Part shown: in pieces, positions 1-4,289 of the stretch
Layout: every line of letters begins with the position of its first letter
Numbering within the stretch: position 1 is the stretch's first letter
From: Paracoccaceae bacterium
GTDB taxonomy: Bacteria > Pseudomonadota > Alphaproteobacteria > Rhodobacterales > Rhodobacteraceae
Assembly (NCBI GenBank): GCA_013214715.1
Contig: JABSSB010000231.1
Coordinates: forward strand, 1 to 5,264
Direction of reading: 5' to 3'
DNA: 5,264 nt
Program-made: the position numbers and the translations under genes
Notes under the pieces: generated by a model
What the model saw: only the letters and a program-made list of their open reading frames with translations
Database searches by the model: none
What the model was told of the DNA's origin: nothing

Positions 1-21
1 ACAAACGGTCGTAGCCGCACT

Positions 22-41
22 CAAAAAAGGAGCCACGCTCC
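22..41 (-). terminator. Possible short intrinsic terminator, minus strand
   Basis: Read on the minus strand, a 5-bp stem (GGAGC and GCTCC, 3-base loop) is followed directly by six T's, the layout of a Rho-independent terminator. The stem is short, and no minus-strand gene ends nearby: the closest one, the tRNA at 564-640, is more than 500 bases away. It may therefore be coincidental, with the A-run and GGAG instead forming a ribosome binding site on the plus strand. Confidence 0.2.
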
Positions 42-136
42 ATGGCTTTGCGCGATGCCAGAGGTTCGCCTTTGTCCAGATCGCACATACTTCTGTCCCG
101 TTTTTAAAGGATCGCGTGGACCCGGCGTTCCATCTG

Positions 137-159
137 ATCTGCGTAGTCAAAACGCAGAT
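137..159 (+). promoter_or_regulatory. Leader hairpin / inverted repeat before the exported repeat gene
   Basis: ATCTGCGT (137-144) and ACGCAGAT (152-159) are perfect 8-bp inverted arms around a 7-base loop. The structure ends three bases before the AAAGGA ribosome binding site (163-168) of the gene starting at 178. In RNA it could affect access to the start or stabilise the 5' end; as DNA it could be an operator. The pairing is read directly; the role is inferred. Confidence 0.4.
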
Positions 160-288
160 ATCAAAGGAACACCTGCAATGCTGATCAAAACACCCTTCTT
201 TGCAAACGCCACGCGCGTCGTCACTCTCGCGCTGGCGATGGGCGCCGTTTGCGTCACCGCCGCCACCGCGGATGTGAAACTGAAATTT

Positions 289-402
289 GACAAAAATGGC
301 CGTGATGGCGTGCGCGTCGGCGGCGATCACGTCAAAGTCACGGCAGACGAAAATGGCTATGATGGCGTCAGCGTCGGCGGCAACAACGCCCGCGTTAAAA
401 TC
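289..402 (+). repeat. Two tandem 57-bp coding repeats (19 residues each)
   Basis: Units at 289-345 and 346-402 align without gaps at a period of 57 bases. Both start GAC-aAAATGGC and share GATGGCGT and GCGTCGGCGGC blocks. At protein level the shared skeleton is D-x-N-G-x-D-G-V-x-V-G-G-(D/N). A third unit starts at 403 with Asp-Gly-Thr-Gly-Asp and loses similarity by about 417, which marks the likely break in the gene. The DNA copies differ at several positions, so this is a diverged repeat kept for protein structure rather than a fresh duplication. Confidence 0.75.
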
Positions 403-420
403 GATGGCACCGGCGACGTC

Positions 421-484
421 TGCACTCCAGCTATCATGCTGGATTCGCGAGATGGATCCCCAACCGGATTTGTGCAACAAAGCC
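421..484 (-). mobile_element. Probable end fragment of an IS5-superfamily insertion sequence
   Basis: On the minus strand, starting at 484 and reading leftward, the sequence is GGCTTTGTTGCACAAATCC. This closely resembles the terminal inverted repeats of IS5-superfamily elements (compare GGCTTTGTTGAATAAATC of IS903; recalled, not searched). Internal to it is a perfect 6-bp stem-loop (426-431 with 438-443), as often found near IS ends. No transposase frame and no second matching terminus are present, so only about 60-75 bases of one end would remain. The inner boundary is uncertain: it is placed where the protein repeat of the upstream gene stops, between about 415 and 425. Confidence 0.4.
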
Positions 485-485
485 T

Positions 486-505
486 ATGTGTCACTAATGT
501 GTCAC
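486..505. repeat. Direct repeat of ATGTGTCAC
   Basis: ATGTGTCAC occurs at 486-494 and again at 497-505, an 11-base period of about one helical turn, immediately outside the presumed IS end at 484. It could be a protein-binding pair or a product of target-site or slippage events. No gene uses this stretch except as read-through from the broken gene. Confidence 0.4.
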
Positions 506-563
506 CTGGCAGAGCGCAATACCAATATAAGCCTTTGAAAATGAAAAGTATTTATGGATTGGC

Positions 564-640
564 TGGCGACCCGACAAGGACTCGAACCCTGAACCTGCTG
601 ATTAGAAGTCAGCTGCTCTATCCAGTTGAGCTATCGGGCC
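564..640 (-). tRNA. tRNA-Arg (anticodon UCU)
   Basis: The minus strand folds as a complete cloverleaf. The acceptor stem GGCCCGA pairs with TCGGGTC (one G-U pair). The D stem is GCTC/GAGC and the anticodon stem GCTGA/TCAGC. The loop CTTCTAA holds anticodon TCT (complement of 604-606), which decodes AGA. A 5-base variable region is followed by T stem CAGGG/CCTTG around loop TTCGAGT. The discriminator base is G and the CCA end is encoded (564-566). Length is 77 with CCA. It is transcribed away from the parvulin-like gene at 755. I see no clear promoter in 641-754 and no obvious terminator below 564. Protein frames crossing it on either strand are spurious. Confidence 0.96.
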
Positions 641-754
641 GCACGCTTGTTCCTTAGCCTGCCACCGAAACAAGAGCAAACCCAAAGCCTCCGGGCATGA
701 CCAGAGGGGGTTCGGCATGCTACCACGGCAAAAACCAGCCCGGATCGAATAAAC

Positions 755-1585
755 ATGACCTATCTGCGCCACATGATGCGGCACCCTGTGCTCCATTTCA
801 TCTTGCTGGGGCTGGTGGTTTTTGTCTTGGATCGCGCAGTCAACCCTCCTGAAGGTCCAGACCGAACTGACCTGACAATCATTGTCTCTCAGGCCGATCA
901 GGACAGCATCCGCGCCGGTTTTGTCGCGACATGGCAACGCCCACCCGATCGCGCAGAGCTCGACCAATTGATCGAGCAGCACATAAGACGTCAGGTGCTC
1001 ATACGCACGGCGTTGGCCAGCGGGCTGGATGAGGAAGATCCAGCAATCGATCAACGGCTGCATCAGAAAATGGAGGCGCTGCTGCAAGCCAGCGTGGCGG
1101 CGCGCATCCCCGATGAGGCAGAGCTGGCCGCGTATCTGGCAACGCAGTCAGAGCGCTATCTAACCCCGGCACGGATCAGTTTCGAACACGTCTTTCTGGG
1201 CCGCGCCCCCGATCCTGTACGCGTCGCGCAAGTTCTCGCGGATCTTCGGGCCGGGCGCAGCCCTGCGCCTATGGCCATGCAGACCATGCTGCCTGCTCGG
1301 TATGACGAAGTGCCAGCGTCAGCCCTGTCGCGGCAATTTGGCAGCGCATTCGTCGCAGCCTTGCCGCAGGACAGGTCGGACTGGACCGGGCCAGTTGCGT
1401 CCGCGTTCGGAGTGCATGCGGTGCGCGTTGACATGGTCACGCCCGCACATGTGCCACCGCTTGAGGACATCCGCGATCGGGTTCTAAGCGACTGGCAGGC
1501 CGAAGAGGTGCAACGTTTGGCCAACGCGGCCTATCTTGAACTGCGCGACGGCTTTGACGTCTATGTCAGCGGGTCAGGCTCGTGA
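755..1585 (+). CDS. Membrane-anchored parvulin/SurA-like peptidyl-prolyl isomerase family protein
   Basis: The 276-residue product has a short cytoplasmic start, one membrane helix at about 11-27 (PVLHFILLGLVVFVL) and a periplasmic body, so it is predicted to be an inner-membrane-anchored folding factor. Residues 64-118 form a charged SurA-N-like helical region (LIEQHIRRQVLIRTALASG). About 137-229 resemble a degenerate parvulin domain, with a first strand ISFEHVFL and a closing segment where FG..FV.AL leads to GPVASAFGVHAVRV (His221 in the usual Gly-x-His position). Residues 234-264 form a C-terminal helix. The middle of the domain is short, so prolyl isomerase activity is uncertain and a pure chaperone role is possible. 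The ATG at 755 lacks a strong ribosome binding site; ATGs at 773 and 776 would keep the helix. The stop overlaps the next gene's start by four bases (GTGA, 1582-1585), implying co-translation with the HupE-like protein. Confidence 0.8.
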   Translation: MTYLRHMMRHPVLHFILLGLVVFVLDRAVNPPEGPDRTDLTIIVSQADQDSIRAGFVATWQRPPDRAELDQLIEQHIRRQVLIRTALASGLDEEDPAIDQRLHQKMEALLQASVAARIPDEAELAAYLATQSERYLTPARISFEHVFLGRAPDPVRVAQVLADLRAGRSPAPMAMQTMLPARYDEVPASALSRQFGSAFVAALPQDRSDWTGPVASAFGVHAVRVDMVTPAHVPPLEDIRDRVLSDWQAEEVQRLANAAYLELRDGFDVYVSGSGS

Positions 1586-2589
1586 CTGCAAGACAGATCA
1601 TCCAATGTCTTTGTCTGGCATCTATTGCGGGGCTTTGGCTTGGCCTTGCCGGGATGGCGCGCGCGCATGCTTTGGATGAAGCGCTGATCGACATCTCGCC
1701 GCTCGGCCCGGAGCGCTGGATGGTGCATTGGGCGGTGCCGGATGCGCAGGGGCAGCCGATGGCTCTGACGCTGTCCTTGCCGCCGGGCTGCACCCCTGAC
1801 ACCGGCCCCGCACCGACTCGCCAAGCGGCATTTTGGGTGTCGCGCTGGAGCGTGGCCTGCCCGGACGGGATAGGCGGATTGCCCATCGGCATCGCCGGAC
1901 TTGAGGTGGCGCAGACAGAGGCCACGCTGCGCTTTCACCTCGACAGCGCGCGGCGCGGCATCGCCCGGTTGAGACCAGACGCACCCCATTTTCTTTTACC
2001 GGCCCGACCAGAGCCGCTGACGCTTTTGCAAACCCATCTGGGTCTGGGTCTGACTTATGTGATGACCACGTGGAGCTATCTTGCCGCGCCAATCGCTCTG
2101 GCCCTGCTTATCGGGCCTGGCGCACCGTTGCTACAGGCCATGGCGGCGGGGCTTTTTGCACAGGCTCTGGTGATGTGGGGCGTGTTTTTAACCGGCTTGA
2201 GCCTGCCGCAAATCCCGACCCGAACGGTCCTGGCCTTATCCGTGATGTTTCTGGCGCTTGCGCTTTTACGTGGCCGCGACAGCTATGTGTGGCGGCGCTC
2301 CGGCACCGTCGCGTTCGGCATCGGTGCCTTATCCGGCCTGAGCTTTGCGGCAGACATTCAACATGGCGCAACTCCGTTGGAGAGTAGCGTTCATGCTATG
2401 TTGGGACTGACTTTGGGCGTGACTGCCGGACAAATCGCCTTTGGTCTCGCCGCTTTGATGCTCAGCTACGGCCTTGGGCTTATGCTGCGGCCTCGGCTCG
2501 TGGAGGCAACGACTGCCTATATATTGGGTGCTGTCGCGGCCTGCTGGGTGATCGACGGTCTGGCGCGCAGCGTCTTCGGGGCGACGTAG
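1582..2589 (+). CDS. HupE/UreJ-2-like membrane protein lacking the family histidines
   Basis: A 335-residue product with a GTG start inside the GTGA overlap with the preceding gene. A signal peptide ends ARA|HA (after residue 28). A beta-rich extracytoplasmic domain follows (about 29-140; Trp-Val...Cys-Pro...Gly-Gly-Leu segments). About six or seven membrane helices lie at 155-330. This is the layout of the HupE/UreJ-2 family, proposed to handle nickel, cobalt or another metal. Aligning from memory to its motifs, the backbone fits but the polar residues do not. In LGxxHILLGIDHLLF the two His are Tyr159 and Tyr166, and the Asp is Ser165. In TVAHS the His is Gln194. In LLHGFGFA the His is Ser251. 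In NxGVExGQ only GQ (283-284) remains, with Thr277 and Thr281. Metal transport by the usual site is therefore unlikely. Gly/hydrophobic spacing is intact, so it looks like a working gene with a changed function, not a pseudogene. Family membership is likely; function is unknown. Confidence 0.75.
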   Translation: MTARQIIQCLCLASIAGLWLGLAGMARAHALDEALIDISPLGPERWMVHWAVPDAQGQPMALTLSLPPGCTPDTGPAPTRQAAFWVSRWSVACPDGIGGLPIGIAGLEVAQTEATLRFHLDSARRGIARLRPDAPHFLLPARPEPLTLLQTHLGLGLTYVMTTWSYLAAPIALALLIGPGAPLLQAMAAGLFAQALVMWGVFLTGLSLPQIPTRTVLALSVMFLALALLRGRDSYVWRRSGTVAFGIGALSGLSFAADIQHGATPLESSVHAMLGLTLGVTAGQIAFGLAALMLSYGLGLMLRPRLVEATTAYILGAVAACWVIDGLARSVFGAT

Positions 2590-2612
2590 TCCGAGGGCCG
2601 GAAAGAGTCCAA

Positions 2613-2629
2613 CGCCCAATCTCTGGGCG
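2613..2629 (+). terminator. Hairpin after the HupE-like gene, possible weak terminator
   Basis: CGCCCA (2613-2618) pairs with TGGGCG (2624-2629) around a 5-base loop, 24 bases after the stop at 2589. No T-run follows on the plus strand, so it is not a standard intrinsic terminator. It may only protect the 3' end of the upstream transcript. Confidence 0.3.
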
Positions 2630-2644
2630 AAATGGATTGTGCGC

Positions 2645-2673
2645 TTGTGCGATACGCTCATTTGCGCATTAAT
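2645..2673 (+). promoter_or_regulatory. Candidate sigma-70-type promoter of the tct operon
   Basis: TTGTGC (2645-2650), a 17-base spacer and ATTAAT (2668-2673) give a plausible -35/-10 pair ending 54 bases before the tctC start. TGCGC (2640-2644) and GCGCA (2664-2668) form an inverted repeat spanning the spacer, with a nearly concentric GCG-ATA-CGC inside (2649-2657), which suggests an operator over the promoter. Matches to the consensus are partial; this is a prediction. Confidence 0.4.
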
Positions 2674-2685
2674 CACTCTGAGTGA
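2673..2685. promoter_or_regulatory. Inverted repeat TCACT-CTG-AGTGA, candidate operator
   Basis: Perfect 5-bp arms around CTG start at the last base of the predicted -10 and cover the expected transcription start of tctC. A dimeric regulator bound here would block initiation. No regulator gene is in the window, and the TctD/TctE type of two-component control known for some tct operons cannot be tested here. Confidence 0.35.
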
Positions 2686-2727
2686 CAAACACCAAAACGC
2701 AAAAGATTTGTCATCAGGGAGGACAAC

Positions 2728-3717
2728 ATGACAAAACTTTCTATCACCCGCCGTGCGGGTTTGGCTGCTGTTGCGGCCACGGCCATGGCCTTTGCCGCCC
2801 CGGTCTTTGCCGGTGGCCATCAGGTTGTGGACAGCATTCATTTCCTGATCCCCGGCGGCGCAGGCGGCGGCTGGGACGGCACCGCACGCGGCACCGGTGA
2901 GGCGCTGACCAATGCGGGCATCGTGGGCTCGGCCAGCTATGAAAACATGTCGGGCGGCGGCGGCGGTAAGGCCATCGGCTATCTGATCGAAAACGCCGAA
3001 AGCCAGCATGGCACGCTGATGGTGAATTCGACGCCCATCGTGATCCGCTCGCTGACCGGCGTCTTCCCGCATAACTTCCGCGACCTGACGCTGGTGGCTG
3101 GCACAATCGGGGATTATGCCGCGCTGGTGGTGGCAAAGGATAGCCCGATCAATTCCATGGACGATCTGCTGGCCGCGTATGACGCGGACCCGAACGCCAC
3201 GGCGATTGGCGGTGGCTCGGTCCCCGGCGGAATGGACCATCTGGTCGCCGCGATGGTGATGGAAGCCGCAGGTAAGGACGCGTTGGGTGTGAAATACATC
3301 CCCTATGACGCGGGCGGCAAAGCGATGGCCGCACTGCTGTCAGGCGAAATCAGCGCCCTGTCGACCGGCTTTTCCGAAGCGGTGGCTCTGGCCGAAGCGG
3401 GTGAGGTGAAAATCATCGGCGTGACGTCGGATGAGCGTGTGGACACCTTTGACGACGCACCGACCATGAAGGAACAAGGCATCGACACAACCTTTGTCAA
3501 CTGGCGTGGGTTCTTTGCGGCCCCCGGCCTGCCGGCCGAGCAGTTGGAAGCCTATCAGGCGGCGCTGACCAAGATGTATGAGACCGACGAGTGGGAAGCC
3601 GTGCGCGCCCGCAACGGTTGGGTCAACATCCACAATAATGGCGATGATTTCAAAGCCTTCCTGCAAGAGCAGGAACAGGTCATCGGCGATCTGATGAAGA
3701 AGCTCGGCTTCCTCTGA
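2728..3717 (+). CDS. tctC: TTT-family periplasmic solute-binding protein (TctC/Bug)
   Basis: A 329-residue periplasmic receptor of a tripartite tricarboxylate transporter, the usual family length. It binds a carboxylate and delivers it to TctA/TctB. AGGGAGGA (2716-2723) sits four bases before the ATG. The signal peptide ends VFA|GG after residue 28; Arg8-Arg9 gives a Tat-like look, but Gly11 and the weak context favour Sec. Three ligand-loop regions are visible: IPGGAGGGWDGTAR at 41-54, GGGSVPGGMD at 161-170, and YIPYDAGGKAMAALLSGE at 190-207. The GGGWD-x-TAR form, rather than the GG-x-x-D-x-x-AR of ordinary Bug receptors, is typical of proteins annotated as TctC with a complete transporter beside them. 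The C-terminal lobe (258-329) has the family's WRGFFAAPGLP segment. tctB follows after 77 bases with a strong hairpin in the gap. Family call is firm; substrate (citrate, another di- or tricarboxylate, or an aromatic acid) is open. Confidence 0.93.
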   Translation: MTKLSITRRAGLAAVAATAMAFAAPVFAGGHQVVDSIHFLIPGGAGGGWDGTARGTGEALTNAGIVGSASYENMSGGGGGKAIGYLIENAESQHGTLMVNSTPIVIRSLTGVFPHNFRDLTLVAGTIGDYAALVVAKDSPINSMDDLLAAYDADPNATAIGGGSVPGGMDHLVAAMVMEAAGKDALGVKYIPYDAGGKAMAALLSGEISALSTGFSEAVALAEAGEVKIIGVTSDERVDTFDDAPTMKEQGIDTTFVNWRGFFAAPGLPAEQLEAYQAALTKMYETDEWEAVRARNGWVNIHNNGDDFKAFLQEQEQVIGDLMKKLGFL

Positions 3718-3739
3718 TCCGCGATTTTCCTTGATATCC

Positions 3740-3765
3740 GCCTCCGGCCCGGTGCGGCCGGGGGC
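3740..3765 (+). promoter_or_regulatory. Intercistronic 10-bp GC-rich hairpin between tctC and tctB
   Basis: GCCTCCGGCC (3740-3749) pairs with GGCCGGGGGC (3756-3765), ten pairs with one G-U, around loop CGGTGC. No T-run follows (AAGCTGACC), so it is not a typical full terminator. Placed right after the binding-protein gene, it could stop 3' exonucleases or attenuate read-through, giving more TctC than TctB/TctA, as known for hairpins after malE-type genes. The structure is seen; the effect is inferred. Confidence 0.6.
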
Positions 3766-3794
3766 AAGCTGACCTCCGCCGAAAGGAGACCCCC

Positions 3795-4277
3795 ATGGCG
3801 CTTGATCGCTGGATTGCCCTGATCATCCTGGGCCTGGCGCTGGCCTATGGCTATGCCGCGTTTTTCACGATGGACCAGTTGCTGCCGCCCTTCATGCAGC
3901 GCAATCCGATCTGGCCCAGCACCTTCCCCAAGGTTCTGGCCGTGCTCGCTGTTGCGACCTCGCTGATCATTTTGCTGGGGCTTGAGAAATCCGAAGGGGA
4001 GGCCAAGCCCGCCGATATCGATTACCGCCGTCTGGGCGATTACCATATTGGGCAGGCGCTGCTGCTTCTGGGGCTGATGGTGGTCTATGCGCTGATGCTG
4101 CGCCCGGCGGGATTTTTGCTGTCGACCTTTGGCTTTTTGTGTATCGGCGCGATGCTGTTGGGTGAACGCAAGTTTCACATCCTGATCCCCGTGGCCGCGA
4201 TTGCCACAGGCGCAGTCTGGTATCTGGTCGAAGGCGTGCTGGGCATTTTCCTGCGGCCTTTGCCGATTTTCATGTGA
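3795..4277 (+). CDS. tctB: TTT-family small membrane subunit TctB
   Basis: A 160-residue hydrophobic protein, normal for TctB, which partners TctA in the inner membrane; its exact role in transport is not settled. AAAGGAG (3782-3788) is six bases before the ATG. Hydrophobic segments lie at about 7-26, 45-63, 86-102, 105-123 and 126-150. The family's Pro-containing motif before the second helix is seen as WPSTFPKVLAVL (40-51), and the C-terminus VWYLVEGVLGIFLRPLP (141-157) matches the usual ending. A polar, acidic linker (63-82) separates the two halves. TctB proteins diverge quickly, so the position between tctC and tctA is an important part of the call. tctA starts 12 bases downstream, so the two are surely co-transcribed. 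Confidence 0.9.
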   Translation: MALDRWIALIILGLALAYGYAAFFTMDQLLPPFMQRNPIWPSTFPKVLAVLAVATSLIILLGLEKSEGEAKPADIDYRRLGDYHIGQALLLLGLMVVYALMLRPAGFLLSTFGFLCIGAMLLGERKFHILIPVAAIATGAVWYLVEGVLGIFLRPLPIFM

Positions 4278-4289
4278 GAGGAGGCACCA

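Larger units (their letters stand above)
1..177. other. Upstream region of the exported repeat gene, no convincing gene
   Basis: No long reading frame with support begins here. Three small structures are visible. The first is a GGAGC/GCTCC hairpin at 29-41 flanked by six A's. The second is a 21-codon frame at 42-107 (ATG to TAA) with an AAAAGGAG-like site about nine bases upstream. The third is an 8-bp hairpin at 137-159 just before the ribosome binding site of the next gene. An ATG at 55 opens a frame that joins the gene starting at 178, but it lacks a good ribosome binding site, and the signal peptide would then be internal, so I do not use it. The upstream neighbour lies outside the window. 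Confidence 0.5.
178..657 (+). pseudogene. Small exported repeat protein with lost 3' end
   Basis: I do not recognise the family. The start at 178 is chosen because AAAGGA (163-168) lies nine bases upstream and the product begins with a good Sec signal peptide: basic N-terminus, hydrophobic core about residues 14-29, and an ATA|D cleavage site after residue 31. Residues 38-75 are two copies of a 19-residue unit with the pattern D-x-N-G-x-D-G-V-x-V-G-G, and a third copy begins at residue 76 (DGTGD). Similarity to the repeat then stops near base 415-420. The rest of the frame crosses a probable insertion-sequence end (421-484) and reads antisense through tRNA-Arg before TAG at 655-657. A tail encoded by antisense tRNA is not a natural C-terminus, so I call the gene 3'-truncated: about 80 residues look native and about 80 acquired. 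A short fused protein could still be made and exported. The Asp/Gly-rich repeats resemble calcium-binding loops but do not match the EF-hand spacing. Confidence 0.5.

Noticed and set aside
44..50. GGCTTTG as the opposite end of the insertion sequence ending at 484
   Set aside because: Only seven bases agree with the terminal repeat and the following bases differ; too short to claim a second end or a small non-autonomous element.
287..538. 83-residue plus-strand frame overlapping the exported repeat gene
   Set aside because: It repeats only because the DNA under it repeats, lacks a signal peptide and domain, and runs into the IS-like segment.
641..754. Promoters for the tRNA and the parvulin-like gene
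   Set aside because: TTGTTT- and GCTAAG-like elements exist on the minus strand but not at proper spacing, and nothing convincing is seen for the plus strand.
602..1087. 161-residue minus-strand frame
   Set aside because: It begins inside the parvulin-like gene and ends in the tRNA; its IAQLDRAADF tail is the typical mistaken translation of a tRNA gene.
1561..2092. Three overlapping minus-strand frames under the HupE-like gene
   Set aside because: Rich in Arg, Ala, Pro and Ser as expected for shadows of a GC-rich coding strand; no ribosome binding site or domain seen.
2329..3240. 303-residue minus-strand frame
   Set aside because: It lies antisense to the end of the HupE-like gene, the tct promoter region and half of tctC. 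It has no recognisable domain, and GC-rich codon bias on the plus strand explains the length.
3555..4178. 207-residue minus-strand frame
   Set aside because: Antisense to tctC and tctB, low complexity, no domain features; the plus-strand genes are clear.
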